DNA of 64,000 bases from Cryptomeria japonica. Its lineage: Eukaryota > Streptophyta > Pinopsida > Cupressales > Cupressaceae. Location: assembly GCF_030272615.1 (NCBI RefSeq), contig NC_081406.1, forward strand, positions 184,487,770 to 184,551,769, given 5' to 3'. The position numbers were made by a program, and so were the translations under genes. Every line of letters begins with the position of its first letter. The stretch's first letter is position 1. Below are positions 11,355-24,645 of the stretch, in pieces. The notes beneath the pieces are model-generated. The model was not told the DNA's origin, made no database searches, and saw only the letters and a program-made list of their open reading frames with translations.

Positions 11355-13916
11355 TATTGGTATTATGTTGTCATTGATGTCAACTGTTATGGATGACTAC
11401 CAGTATGAGAGATGTATGTACAACAATGTCAAGGAGGAGTACAGGTTGAGATATCTTTGATATCACCTTGTGTTGCAAAATATCGGTAAGGTAAGGAAGA
11501 TGATGATTGGAGTCACTGGTACACAAGTTTGTGCCTGACTTGTGTGGATGAGATGAGAATTTGATCGATACTGGTATAGTGTATCACCACTAAGGAAAGG
11601 ATGTCAATTGGTAAGTGCTGTGTTGACATGGAGAAGTCAAACCAACCGAGCGAGTGGTTGTCAGCTGACAATGCTCATGACTAGTGTACAAGCTGGAGGG
11701 ACAAGGTGCTTGAGTTGTTGTTTGTGATGAAGAGGCAGAATGCTACCTAAATCACATCAACACAACATGAGATGAATGAATAGATCACATGTACACTGTT
11801 AATTTGCAGAACAATAAGACTCCCTCCAGAAGAAGATGTAGTCATCATGAGAAGCAATGACTGACAGTAAAAGTGCCATCACCAGATCACATGTGCCTAT
11901 TTAAAGGTTTGCTGCTCAAACAGGGAAGTCACATGAGCACATTGCAAGATGCAGAAGATAAGGTGTCACTCCACTAGTAAGTGGAACTCATCTCCTATCA
12001 TGCATTGTGTGCATCATAGTTTTGTAAGATAAGGAAGAAGAGGTGTGCATCAAGTGCATGAAATCAGGGATATGTACTGGACCGACTAAAAAGGCATGTT
12101 GAGATGTCAGTATAGAAGAAGAAGCGATGGGTTTGTCAACTTGACAAACTGGCTGACATATGTTCTGAGATTTTCAAGTAGAAGGCAAAGCGAAGAAGAT
12201 GCAAATAGAGGAATGTGGCCTGACTGAAGATGGAGTCTGGTGAAGGTTGATGACATAGTGTCATCAAGAGTGCTTACCGATATGGAAGTCCACCAGTAAT
12301 ATGGACAAGGTGCAGATGCAAGTGTCTTCCCACTTTGTGGGAATGATAATGCTTTGGATAGACATGTTTGGAGATCAGTTTTGGTGTTCCACTGGCAGTT
12401 CAGCAAAGGGTAAACATGAGGAGGTAACCTATAGAATGTGAGATACTGACAGGGTTAATAGACCAACAGAAAAGAGGAACTGGTAGAGTGTTTGGTTAGT
12501 GATCCTATATATAGATCGACATGAATAGTCAAGGTGGTAGTCGGTCGACATGGATACCACATGGAGTCAAGGTGGTGGACTTGCATTCAGATGAAGAAGG
12601 AATGGAAACTGAGGGGGCAGTTGCAGAGTTGGTCGAAATTAATGAAAGATTCCACAAATCAGGAGACATGTTGCAAAGGTTTACATCTTCAGGTCTGGTG
12701 GACAAGTTAGATCCAACTAAGAGTGATTAAGGAGATCAATGCAGATGAAGGAAACAACAAGACTGATCTTGGTGTTTGACCAAGAGATCAACCAATAGGG
12801 AAAAAATAGATCGCTAGAGATAAAAGGCATGATCAAGAAGGTACGTTAATGGTGAAGGTGAACAGTTGGTTGTCAGGAAGATCAGATGAAGGAAGATCTC
12901 ATTGGATTTGGTTTGCCTAGAGGATGATGAGGAAACCCTAACTGCCTAGAATTTGAATAGGCTTTTGGCAGGAAACCCAGTCTATAAATATGCAGGCCAA
13001 AGAAATAGTTAAGTTGCTGCTGAATGGGAGAAGAGTGTGCTGCTGCGAAGTGATTAAGTGCTACTTCTGCATGTAAGAGAAAATTTTCCAAGTTCTCATA
13101 AAATATCTGAGAAGAGAGAGAATCAGGGAGAATTGGGTTGAAGTGTTCAACCATTAGCAGAGTAGAACCGGTAGTGTCCATACCGGCAGAGCAGAAGTCA
13201 AGGAAACCGCAGAGATGGAAGACATAGAACCAGTAAAGTGTTGTACTACTCAAGAGCAAAGAGTAAGGTGGAGATCCAACATAGTATAATAATAGGAGAG
13301 GTGTACAAGTGGGGTTTACTGACACTTAAGCAACATAAGAGTGAGTTGGTGTAGCAGAGAAGGTATCTCACTGATAGAGTAAGGTAAATGAAATGATTAC
13401 AAGATTCACTTGTAACAAGACAACTACTTTTGTAATTGAAGTTTTCATTGTGATCATTGAGCTATATCTCGATGTAGGGGTTGTAACTCCTTTAAGTTAT
13501 AGCCTATAAATTGTGTAGAGGTTGGTGCTCCTTTGACTTGAAGCTCATAAATCATGGGTTGGTGCTCCTTGGGTTAGTTACCTAAATCAGGGGTTGGTGC
13601 TCTAAATTAGGGGTTGTATCTCCTTGGGTTGGTGCCTTAAACATTGTAACAAAGTTTTGATTGTGAGGCTGGATTGGAGTAGTAGACTCCAGCAACATTA
13701 CTCATCGAGGTTTTTCCCATCTTGGGTTTTCCTCATACATACTAGTGTTATGTGATGCCCTCTATGTGTGTTTGCATTTGTGTTGGTCTCTCTACTAACC
13801 GGTAAGTCTGCATTGTGTTAGTTCCCATAATCGGTATACACATCTAGGTTGTTGAAGGGAAAAGTTTGAGAACCACTGATTCATCCCCCCCTCTCAGTGG
13901 TACATTGTGTCTAACA
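11355..13916 (+). repeat. 5' LTR of the gag-only element
   Basis: Aligns over its whole length with 16872-19419. Its first base pair should be TG but reads TA (TATTGGTATTATG against TGTTGGCATTGTG). It ends CTAACA next to the primer-binding site. Small open frames inside it are not conserved in the other LTR. Confidence 0.85.
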
Positions 13917-13918
13917 AT

Positions 13919-13930
13919 TGGTATCAGAGC
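13919..13930 (+). other. Primer-binding site (initiator tRNA-Met)
   Basis: TGGTATCAGAGC two bases after the 5' LTR, the canonical complement of the 3' end of plant initiator methionine tRNA used to prime reverse transcription. Confidence 0.9.
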
Positions 13931-13980
13931 CTAGGTTCCCAGTTAGACGAGCTTTCTATAGCTTGGGTGGATTCTTGTTT

Positions 13981-15692
13981 ATGGATACAATGATTTGTTT
14001 AGTGTCATTCCCTGCTCCTATGTTTGATGGTTCAAGCTATTCTATTTGGATTTGTAGAATGGAAGTCTTCCTATCCTCTCTAGGGTTTTATGTATGGATG
14101 TCATTTATCAATTGTATCCCTAGGAATGACATTCCTCCTTTCGGATATAAAGATGAAAGAAGATGCATATGCAATGAAGAAGCCATGAAGGACATATTCA
14201 GTGGGATCAGTGGTGATGTCTCCTCATAGGTGGAGAAGTGAAAATCAATAAACAATCTATGGGATAGACTAAGGAAGCTCTATGGAAATGAACCCTGCAC
14301 CATTGAATCAGTGTGTGGATGTGAGAAGAACAATGCAGTAGATAAATGTACAAATGATGAAGGCAGATCCACAAGCAGCCAGAGCATTGATGAAGAAGGA
14401 ACCCACTTCTTCATGGCTCAAGAATTTGAAGAATAGGTGCACACATCTAAAAGTGATAGGGAAAATAGATCTCATCGACAAGATGTGTTTGGTAGTGATG
14501 ATGAGGAAGAAGGAGACACGATAGATAGACCTAGCCATCAAGATCTATTTGATAGTGAAGGAGAAGAAGAAGAGGAGACAAAAGTTGATCTTGAAGCAGA
14601 GCTTGTAAATGCAGTTGAAGAACTCAGTAGAGTTAGAAGCGAATACAAGCTATTCAAGAATGCTGCTATAGTAGAGCATAACCGGCTGACAAAATGCCTT
14701 GAAGAATCTAAGAAAAGCATCTCAGAGATAAAGTCTCAGGAAGAAGACATCAAGGAGTCCCGGTGTGAAGATTTAGAAACTAGGCTAGAAGTAAAAAATG
14801 TAGAATATCTGCAGCTAGTTGGAGAAATTGAGATTCTTCAAAATGACCTTGAGAAGTGTCAGGATGAGCTCAAAGTAAGAATCCAGTTTGATGGCAACAA
14901 TGATGCCTTGGACAAAATGCTGAAGAAACAAAAGCATTCCAAGAACACTGAAGGTTTAGATAGTGGTGCCAGTGAATGCTCCACCATGCCCCACACAATG
15001 ACATTCTATTTGTTTCCTCCAATGGAGAAAACAAAGGCCAAACCTTCACAGTGAGAAATGTTCCGTAGAAGAAGGTTGATTTAAATACAACCAGTGAGGA
15101 CTTGTAGACAAAAAGGAATACCACAGCTCCAAGAAGGAGGAACAATGTAGATCCCAAAGGTAAAAGGAAGATGGGAGAATATAGCTTCACTGAAGGTAGA
15201 AAAATGAAAAGACAACAAAGATGACTACCTATTGGAAGAGGACAAAGAAATGCTACCACCCACACGGAAAAGAAAGTGTGGGAGAAGAAGAGACTAGATG
15301 GAAGAGTTGCACAGAATGAACAACCAAGGATCCATTCTCAAAGAGGAAGAAATGGAGATGCTAAACTGGAAAGATCTCCCCATGCATGGCATAATAAATT
15401 TGAAAGTCATCTTCTATCCTTTACCGGTTACTGCTTTGCATGTAATTTCTATGGCTATAGGGCAGGAGAATGTAGAAAGAGATATAGAAAGAATAATATA
15501 GGATCTCATAGACATCATGCATGTGAGAAAAATGTATCAAGGAATAGATACATGCATGTCCCCTCTCCTAGATATGCAAATGTTGCTTGTCATAACTGCA
15601 ATGATTTTGGACATAGAGAGGTAAAATGTAGGAAGAGGAACCTGCAGTCACATGGAGGCTGGTATAACTATGCTCTGCAGAAAGGTGTATAG
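13981..15692 (+). pseudogene. Degenerate copia-type gag with two zinc knuckles
   Basis: The frame starts at about 13981. Its N-terminus has the copia gag signature (A-P-M-F-D-G-S-S-Y-S-I-W-x-x-R-M-E-V-F-L). An acidic coiled-coil segment follows (14437-14990, Glu/Lys heptads), and after a frameshift around 15000 two CCHC boxes. The first reads C-x2-C-x4-Y-x4-C (about 15433-15474), with His replaced by Tyr; the second is a normal C-x2-C-x4-H-x4-C (about 15589-15630). In-frame stops include TAG at 14227 and 14434 and TGA at 15052. The product would package element RNA; it is not functional as it stands. Confidence 0.75.
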
Positions 15693-16871
15693 AGAGCATA
15701 TGGAAGTCAGAGACCTGCATGGAACCAAAGGAGAAATATCCCTGCAGGAGCAAGACGTCCACTGTTTTCGGTTTCTAGTCACAACAACATGACCAGAAGA
15801 AGATGGTCAAACCGGTATGTGAAGAGATTCCCCAAACATGAAGTTGGGATGGATGTTGTGTGCTACTATCGCACTAGTTCTGGCTATGATGGAGAATCGG
15901 GTAATGGAAGGACTCATTAGCAGAAGAAGGAAAGACCTGCTCCCATGCCTAATAATGGGAAGATAAATAAGATCGAGTAGGTATGGAGGAAGAAGATGAT
16001 GGATCAGCACTGTGCATCAAATGCATATGTGATATCTCCTAGGGCCAAAAGGAGATGCAAAATCTTAAGGGGAGTAGCACATTGAATTTATCATTCACCC
16101 CCTCAGTGAAGAAGGCAACATGGAAGAACATGTTGTTGGTAGTATGAAGGATGGAAGTGAGATGATAAGTGTGTGTAGAGGCTGCCTTAACCACACACCT
16201 ACAGATCAGTGTTGGATCACTATGGCATGTGTCAATAAGTGGAGGTTAACAATTAGTATCAGATGTTAACCGATATGTGTAGGATGTTATTGGCGTGAAT
16301 GCTAAACAGGTACTTGCAGGTTATGTAAGACAATGAAGTTGGAGATCATTGCAATAGCCCCGGTAGCATGGAATGTGGAGTTCATGTCTCAAGTGGTATT
16401 GGAAAAGATGAGAATGACATATGTTGGCCCAATTGTTGATCATGCAGGCTTGCATATATTTGGGCTAACTAGTTTAATTAATGGCATGATGATGTCATTG
16501 TATGGCATTGTGTGGTTTTAGGACCATGTCATAGGATATGGTGGATACAATGGAGTTGAAGGATCATCAGATGATCACATATGTGTAGCCAAACTGGTAT
16601 ATAGAGGTGATTGGAGCCCCACTGTTAGAACCCACCAGAGATGAGGACCTGAGATGTATGACTTAGGGGGAGTTCAAGTGGCTATGATGCAAAGCCAGGT
16701 TTCTAGAACTTGGAAGAGTAAGTGCATTGATTGCCCAGAACTTGGGAGAAGGATCTTATAATATATCACATACTACATGTGTGATAATCCATTAGATCAT
16801 ACAAAGGGGGAGAAATATTATGTAGTATGCTAGATACTACATGAGTTGACATCAATGCCAAAGGAGGAGAT
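15693..16871 (+). other. 3' interior of the gag-only element with polypurine tract
   Basis: No catalytic retrotransposon domain is found in any frame. The right end, AAAGGAGGAGA at about 16860-16870, is the polypurine tract that primes plus-strand synthesis directly before the 3' LTR. Confidence 0.6.
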
Positions 16872-19419
16872 TGTTGGCATTGTGTTGTCATTGATGTCAA
16901 CCGATATGGGATGACTACCGGTATGTGAGATGTATGTACAACATTGTCAAGGAGGAGTACAAGTTGAGATATCTTTGATATCGCCTTGTGTTGTAGAACA
17001 CTAGTAAGGTAAGGAAGATGATCAATGGAGTCACTGGTACACAATTTTGTGCCTAACTTGTGTGGATGAGATGAGAAGGTGATCAGTATCGATACAGTGT
17101 ATCACTGGTAAGGAGAGGATGTCAACTGGTAAGTGATGTGTTGACATGGAGAAGTCAGACTAACCAAGTGAGTGGTTGTTAGCCGACAATGCTCATGTTT
17201 GGTGTACAAGTTGGAGGGCCAAGGCGCTTGAGCTGTTGTTTGTGATGAAGAGGCAGAATGTTACCTAAATCACATCAACACAAGATGAGAAGAATGAAAA
17301 GATCACAGGTATGCTATGAAGTTTCAGAACAACAGGACTCCCTCCTGATGAAGATGCATTAATCATGAGAAGCAATGATTGACAGTGAAAGTTCCATCAC
17401 CGGATCACATGTCCCTGTTTAAAGGTTTGTTGCTGAAACTGGGAAGTCACATGAGTACATCGCAGGATGCAGAAGATAAGGTGTCACTCCACCGATAAGT
17501 GGAACTTATCTCCTATTATACATTGTGTGCATCATAGTTTTGTGAGATAAGGAAGAAGAGGTGTGCATCAAGTGCATGAAATCAAAGATATGCACTAGAC
17601 CGACTAAGAAGGCTTGTTGAGATGTGAGTATAGAAGAAGAAGTGATGGGTTTGTCAACTTGAAAAACTGACCGACATATGGTCCGAGCTTTTCAAGTTGA
17701 AGGCAAAGCTGAGCAAATGCAAATAAAGGAATTTGGCCTGACTGAAGACGGAGTCTGGAGAAGGTTGATGATATAGTGTCATCAAGAGTGCTGACCGGTA
17801 TGGAAGTCCATTGGTAATATGGATAAGGTGAAAATGTAGGTGTCTTCCCACTTTGTGGGAATGAGCATACTTTGGATAGACATGTCTGGAGACTAGTTTT
17901 GGTATTCCACAGACAATTCAGCAAAGGGAAGACATGAGTAGTTAACTGGTAGAATGTGAGATACTAGCAGGGTTAGTAAACTGACAGAAAAGAGGAACTA
18001 GTAGAGTGTTTGGTCAGTGATCCTATCTAGACCAAAATGAAGAGTCAAGCTGGAATTTGGTCGACATGGATGACACATGGAGTCAAGGTGGTAGACTTGC
18101 ATTCGGATGAAGAAGGAATGTACACCGACCGGGTAGTTATAGAGTTGGTAGACATTAATGAAAGATTCCACAAATGTTGAGACATGTTGTAGAGCTATTT
18201 TAGAGGTTTGCTGCTTGAGGTATGGAGGAAAACTTAGAGCCAACTAAGAGTGACTAAGGAGATCGAGGCAGATGAAGGAAATAGCAAGACTGATCTTGGT
18301 GTTTGACGAAGAGATCAGCTGATAGGGAAAAAGAAGATCACTAGAGGTAGAAGGTGTGACCAAGAAGGTGCATTAATGGCGAAGGTGTATAGTTGGTTGT
18401 CAGGAAGATCAGATCGATGAAGGTCTGATTGGATTTGGTTTTCCTCGAGGATGATGAGGGAACCCTAACTGCCTAAAATTTGAATAGGCTTTTGGCAAGA
18501 AAACTAGTCTATAAATATGCAGTCCAAAGACATAGTTAAGTTGCTACTGAGTGGGGGAAGAGTGTGCTGCTGCGAAGTGATTAATTGTTACTTCTGCATG
18601 TAAGAGAAAATCAGCCAAGTGCTCATCAAATATCTAAGAAGAGAGTGAGAGTGAGGGAGAATTAGGTTGAAGTGATCAACCAAAAGTAGACTAGAACCGG
18701 TAGTGTCCATACTGACAGAGAAGAAGTGAAGGAAGCGGCAGAGAAAGAAGACATAGAACTGATAGAGTGTTGTACCAGTGAAAAGCAGAAAGTAAGGTGG
18801 AGATCCAACATAGCAGAAGAAGAGGAGAGGTGTACTGGTAGGGTTTACCAATAGTTAAGCAATAGATGAGAGCAACAAAAGAGTGAGTCGGTGTAGCAGA
18901 GAAGTTATCTCACTGACAGAGTAAGGTAAATGAAATGGTTACAAGATTCACTTTTAATAAGACAACTACTTTTGCAATTGAAGTTTTCATTGTGATCACT
19001 GAGTTGTAGCTCCTTTAGGTTGTAGCCTATAAACTGTGTAGGGATTGGTGCTACTTTGAGTTGAAGCTCATAAATCATGGGTTGGTACTCCTGGGGTTGG
19101 TGCCATAAATCAGGGGTTGTAGCTCCTTGGGTTGGTTCCCTAAACATTGTAATAGAGTTTTGATTGTGAGGCTGGATTAGAGCAGTAGACTTCAACAACA
19201 TTGCTCATCAGGGTTTTTCCCATCTTGATTTTTCCTCGTACATATTAGTGTTATGTGATGCCCTCAATGTGTGTTTGCATTTGTATTGGTCTCTCCACTA
19301 ACCGGTAAGTCTGCATTGTGTTAGATCCCATAACTGGTATACACATCTAGGTTGTTGAAGGGAAAAGTTTGAGAACCACTGATTCACCCACCCCTCTCAG
19401 TGGTACATTGTGTCTAACA
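16872..19419 (+). repeat. 3' LTR of the gag-only element
   Basis: Starts TGTTGGCATTG after the polypurine tract and ends CTAACA. It is 2,548 bp against 2,562 bp for the 5' LTR. Its last 169 bp recur at 1-169 together with the downstream flank. Confidence 0.88.
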
Positions 19420-20224
19420 CTTGGATGTCAAATAAGTTAAATTGAACAATTTATATATAAACCTTAGTCATTATTTCAAATCTAAAATTGTAGAATAAAA
19501 AACATATTTAAAAACAAGATAATCATATCATAAGAAATTGACAAGAGAATTAACTAATTACATCATAATTTCATTTATAGTCATTGATCAATTTTTTGGT
19601 ACATCTACATATATTATTGAATATTTCTAAGTATTTTGACTAATAAGAAATAAGCTCATGATCTTCTCTTTAGTAAAACAAAAATATAAAATTCTTGTTT
19701 GATAGTAGGTATAAAGCTACAAGATAAAAGATTCTACCGACCAAAAATAAAAGTATAGAAGAAGGACTAAACCATAGTGAAACTATATAATGTGGTATGA
19801 ATTTCACCCTATAACAACTCACGTGGTGCAACTAATAAAGTGTAAAAAATAATAAGCATCATAAATAAACATATTAATTTCGAAGGAGCTAAAAACCTTT
19901 ATATATTTTCTTTTATTAATTTAAATTTCATCCAAGGTTAATTATTATTTATTTTATAATATTTTAATTAAAATATTAAAGATATTAATCTACACTTCAA
20001 CTATGAAATAGAAAAATACAATTTGATGTACAATAATTTAAAATATTGAATAAAATTACAATCTTAAAGTAAAATATCAAATAAAATATTAAAAATATTA
20101 ATATAAAAATTATTCATCTCTTATTTAATTAAAATAAAATTCATTTGATAATTCTCCTATTTATGGGTTTAGGAAGGTTGATCTTTCCTTAAATCAAAGA
20201 GTATAAGTGATATGACCAAAATAT

Positions 20225-20645
20225 TAGAAGACGAAATTTGATGGAGCCACAAAAGGAAACCACATGTTTTATGGAGTTCAATGTGTGGTCAGAGACTAAA
20301 AGGAAAAAATCATTGTGAAAAGATGCAAGATATTGGGGATGGGAACTATAATGAGGTATAATTCCAAGCTTCCCTTCTTGGACTAACATGTGGATTACAA
20401 TTTAATGTGAAGAAAATCCTTTTTGAAGGATAGTCATTATAAAAATCAATGCAATATGACAAAATTTTACCCCTAAGTAGAAATTATGTAAGTGTCTCCC
20501 TCCCATTTTGATTCTCATTAAAAAAGTTAATGAATTCAAAATTGCCCATGTTTATTAGGAGGGGAACAAGTTGGTGGATGAGTTGGTGAAAATCACTATG
20601 GAAGAGTTGACAGAGGCAAAAATGATGATAGCTAGTGGAGGAGAT
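20225..20645 (+). pseudogene. RNase H-like relic, copy B
   Basis: Same decayed RVT_3/RNase H fragment as at 995-1390, with the same K-F-D-G-A and E-G-N-K-L-x-D-E-L marks and largely the same disabling changes. It was therefore already dead when the segment duplicated. Confidence 0.58.
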
Positions 20646-21184
20646 AATCCCTTGTTTCCCTAGGAATAAAAGGGGACAAGACAAGCATCATTTTCAATTA
20701 AACTTAGAGGGGATATAGAATGGGATTTCATTGATGAAAGGATGGAAGCAACACATCTTTCAAGAGAAAAATGTTTGAAATGATGGACACTAGATGCAGG
20801 GAGATTATTTGTACAGAGACCGAATGGTGGGAATAAGTACATTTTGGATATAGTATTTTGTAATGATGGACAATCTACTAAAACTCAGTTGCTAAGAGAG
20901 ATAGATGGCCTTTTTGGGGGATCTCTTAAACAAGACAGTGAAGTTCATATTCAATACTAGCCAAAGTTAATTATTTATGCAGTGAAAGGAATTATGGGGG
21001 ACTAATTTCTAAAGATAGACCATACATAGAGGGTGAACACAAATGTTTCATCTATGTTTCTAGCATCTATGTTTGATATGGGTGAGTAGAATAAGAACAC
21101 AAATTACTTTGAAAGAGTGATGAATTGGACGATTTCTAGAAACTGAGGTGGTGGGTGGTGTCCCCTTACAAAGCCATTTTTCTA

Positions 21185-22630
21185 TAATGGGGTCCAACCC
21201 TTTAGCTACAATTCATCAACCAAATATTTATTTGATAATTCAAGTTTTTTTTAAAATATAATGATAATGAGTGGTCATTGTAACTACATAAAATTCATGT
21301 AAGATAATATTTTTAATTTTAAATAAAGAATAAAGAATTATCTCTATTATATTCTCATTATAAATATAAATTAATTTAATTATATACGCATATTAAGTTG
21401 TTATAATAAATTGAAATTGCTTGTTTCTATAATATTCTCATTATTTATGATTAATAGAATATTAAATATTACATTATGTAGTATGAATAGAATCATTGAA
21501 TATTAATGTTTTTAACTCTTACAATATAATTAAATTTTTATATTTCATTGATTTATGTAAAATATGTATTAAATATATTCAATAAATACAAAGAAGGAAG
21601 AGATGAATGAAAAATGTTAATAGTTTAATATTTATAATTTTATATTTAATACATTACATAAATAAATAAATTATAATTTAAAAAAAAACAAGAATTCTAA
21701 ATGAATTTCTAAGTGTTAATATTAAATTTGAAATAATAAATAGTTGAAGGCAATATCAGTTTAAATGTCTCATTATATAACACATTCATAAACATAAATA
21801 AGTAAATTTCTATTAGTTAATAGTCATTATTTTATAATCTAGAAGAAAAAAAAAAAAGTAAACTTAATGTAATCAACTAAAGAACTTAATCAAATCTCAC
21901 TATCCTTAAAATAATGTAATCAACTAAAAAACTTAATCAAATGTTACTATCCTTAAAATTAGATTATGTTACTTATAAAAACTAACCTAAATAGTATATT
22001 AGAGTTTAAATTTTATATTTAAATTACGTTTAGTTTCACAAATATTTAAAATTATATTATCTATTATTTATGAAAAAATAGCATATTGAAAATATTTCAT
22101 TTTCTCATATTTGAATTAAGAATTTAATTATGAATTTCTAATTATAAAATTGTAGTTTCTTTTAGCAGATTATTTTGGACAGTTGTACCATTTGTTAGTT
22201 GTTTTTTGATTGATTAATAGTAGCAAGGGGCTGACCATATTGCTCTGCAATAACTTTGTTATAATATTAGAAATTAATTTTATTAATAAAAACATATTAA
22301 AACTTTTTATTTTATGTTTAATTTTTGCATAAACTACCAAGCTGTTTTGGGAACAAAGTTAAGATGTATTTATTGATCATGATTAACTTTATTATTTCAA
22401 CATAAATTGAAGTTTGATTTCCATATTCCCATATTTATTTCTTCTTTTCTACAACTTCTTCAATAAGATTTGAATGAAAAGATAAATAAATAAATTATAC
22501 ATGTCTAACCTATACATATTCTTTAATAAATATTTTTGATTAAGTAAACTGGAAGGATCCGGATCCTGATCCGATACATTAACAGCACTGTACAGCCGAT
22601 CAAAAAATAACTACTAGAACAGAACAGCTA
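21185..22630. other. AT-rich segment lost from block A, retained in B and C
   Basis: Very AT-rich non-coding sequence without a counterpart in block A. It aligns with 38870-39630 and then 48541-49190 in block C, the gap there being a LINE insertion. B therefore shows the empty site of that insertion, near 21957-21976 (AAAATTAGATTATGTTACTT). Confidence 0.7.
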
Positions 22631-23085
22631 GGGGCACAAAAGACCATCAGACATACATAATAAAAAACATATAAGAGACACAGAGACACAGAGACCATCT
22701 GAGCTAAATAAATTAACTAACCGTCTAAACATATAAGAGACACAGAGACCATTTAAGATCATAAACATAAGTTTTAAAATACTTTCCATCATGCCATAAA
22801 CCGTCTCTAACCTATACTTTAATAAATATTAAATACTTTGCATCATTCCATAACCAGTCTCAAAACGGAATCTTAACATTTCAGATGATTCATATTTGTA
22901 AAACTGAAAATATACACCATTGAAAATGTCACATATTAAAACTAAGCAAGAGCTACATGATCTATAGACCATGCGCTACGACATTTTTTCACTTAAAAAT
23001 GTCCCTATTCAAACTATTTATAAAACCCTAAACTACACGAAAGCAAAAAAAATAAAAAACCAGTGTTCCAGAAATGCCAACGCCC

Positions 23086-24002
23086 TCACAAATCGGGATG
23101 CAGAGGAAATAATTCCAGTGTTCTGATATCAGCTGGTTCTACCGATGAATTTCTCCTAGGTCCGCCATAATCTTACTCATCATATATATAATTCGAAAGA
23201 CAAGCCATAATTTATAAATGCGGTTTCATACTTGGACATTGCTCCGTTCAGATGACCTCTTCGCACGGAATAAAGAAGTCCAGCTTCGCGGCCTAAACAC
23301 TGCAGGCCATTTGGAGGCTGAAATATACATTTTTTTAGGTTAGTTAGCATAAAAAACCCATGCAAATAGGAAACCCTAAGAATCTATTATGATGTTTTGT
23401 TATTTCTAAATATTATTGTATTATTTAGAGATCACATTTTCTGGTCTATTATCAGAATGATAGAATGTATAAGAAAAAAAAAATCTAATGATGAATCAAG
23501 AAATAAGAAATATGATCTAAAAGATTGATATAAAAAAACCCTCGCATAATCAAATTCACAAACAACAAAATATTTGTAAAAATCTAATGTCATTAAGAAG
23601 AATGACATCCCGCTGCTCACATGATTCTGCTTTTTCCTTTTTCCGTCTATCACATGATACTGCTTTTTCTTTTTTCAGCTTATCTCTGGCAGCGGCATTC
23701 TGAAACCAGAAGAACACGTTTTTATTCCGCTCGCGAATTTGGAGTTCAATATACCCTTTTGGATTTCAGTTGGTTTCCATCTACTGAAACCACTCCTCAT
23801 GCTTGCGCTGTCTACAACACTTGCAGATCTGTTCAGCCTGGAATCTGAAAAAAAAATAAAAATAAAGGGTTATTTTACGGCAATAAACAACATCGTACCG
23901 AATGGAAAAAACTAGATTTTTAAATAAAATGTGAACAACCCAATTCGCTCTATAAAATCAGAAGGGCCCAGTTGGTTTACCTGCAGCAGATCCGCGATCC
24001 AT
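23086..24002 (-). pseudogene. WOX: WOX pseudogene, copy B
   Basis: Near-identical to WOX-A but broken twice. Exon 1 (23981-24002) and exon 3 (23232-23317) are intact. Exon 2 (23621-23844) is 224 nt against 294 nt in A: a 70-bp deletion removes the homeodomain between the end of helix 1 and the GKNVF motif and shifts the frame. A 57-bp deletion at about 23164 removes the start of exon 4 with its acidic codons and the intron 3 acceptor, leaving only the WUS-box end (23086 to about 23163). The part of the recognition helix that remains still reads FWFQN-AAA-RD. An extra 54 bp relative to A lies in intron 2. No plausible splice form restores a homeodomain. Confidence 0.88.
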
Positions 24003-24115
24003 TATGCTCTGCAGACCCTAAACTCGTAATATCTTCAGTAACTGAAGAGAGCTTACCGAACTTAGTATCTCAGGTAAGTCAAAGCCGATGGTGGGTAGAC
24101 AAAGGAGGTGGATGG

Positions 24116-24123
24116 TATAAATA
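24116..24123 (-). promoter_or_regulatory. TATA box upstream of the WOX-B pseudogene
   Basis: TATTTATA on the minus strand, 114 bp from the former ATG, the same spacing as in WOX-A. Confidence 0.5.
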
Positions 24124-24149
24124 ATACATAAAAGTTGATTGGGTAAAGA

Positions 24150-24645
24150 AAAAAGAAAGAGCAAGAGTCAATAAATTTTGGGAAGGAGGAAAATGAGTTC
24201 AGTGGAAGGGTATGGTTTTCTACCGTGTAGTATGAGGGTGTGGCCGACAAATTAATAAATGAGTCTCAAAGTTGATTGGGTAAAGAAAAAAAAAAGAGCA
24301 GAATCAATGGATTTTGGGAAGGAGGAAAATTAGTTGGGCGGAATGGAAGAGTAAGAGTTCTGTATGGTGTGATTGTGTCATTTTGGGAAAGAAGAAATGA
24401 GTTTGAAATGTTCTCCACCGTGCCATCAAATAATATTAAAGGAGTTACGAGGTATGTCTAGATTTTGGGAAAGAAGAAAATGAGTTCGAAATGTTCTCCA
24501 CCGTGTATACGAATAATATTAAATAAGTAAATAATATTAAACGAGTTACGAGGAGATAAGTCAATGGATTTTGGGAAGGAGGAAAATGAGTTCCGTCTAA
24601 GGGAAGAAGATTTCTTCAAGATGTAATCCAAAAATATTAAATGAG
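24150..24645. repeat. Promoter-proximal minisatellite of WOX-B
   Basis: Counterpart of 3600-4120, with the same diverged units built on GATTTTGGGAAGGAGGAAAA. Minor unit differences from A indicate slight independent change since duplication. Confidence 0.75.

Larger units (their letters stand above)
11355..19419 (+). mobile_element. Non-autonomous gag-only LTR retrotransposon with 2.55-kb LTRs
   Basis: Complete structure: 5' LTR 11355-13916, primer-binding site 13919-13930, gag-like frame, purine tract, 3' LTR 16872-19419. The flanking pentamers are CTTCG (11350-11354) and CTTGG (19420-19424), a target duplication with one mismatch. The interior is only about 2.95 kb and encodes gag-type motifs but no protease, integrase or polymerase. 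This is the arrangement of TR-GAG style parasites of autonomous copia elements. The LTRs differ at many sites by eye, so the insertion is old and predates the A/B duplication. Confidence 0.85.

Noticed and set aside
11355-13916. Short open frames inside the long LTRs (12107-12406, 12882-13325 and counterparts in the 3' LTR)
   Set aside because: The partner frames in the other LTR differ in length and have shifts and stops, so there is no sign of selection on a protein.
13918-13930. Possible tRNA gene remnant
   Set aside because: The tRNA-like sequence is only the primer-binding site next to an LTR; no cloverleaf surrounds it. The same applies at 59114-59129.
23086-24002. Functional short WOX-B isoform
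   Set aside because: The 70-bp deletion removes most of helices 1-2 and shifts the frame, and the exon 4 acceptor is gone. No splice path yields a homeodomain.
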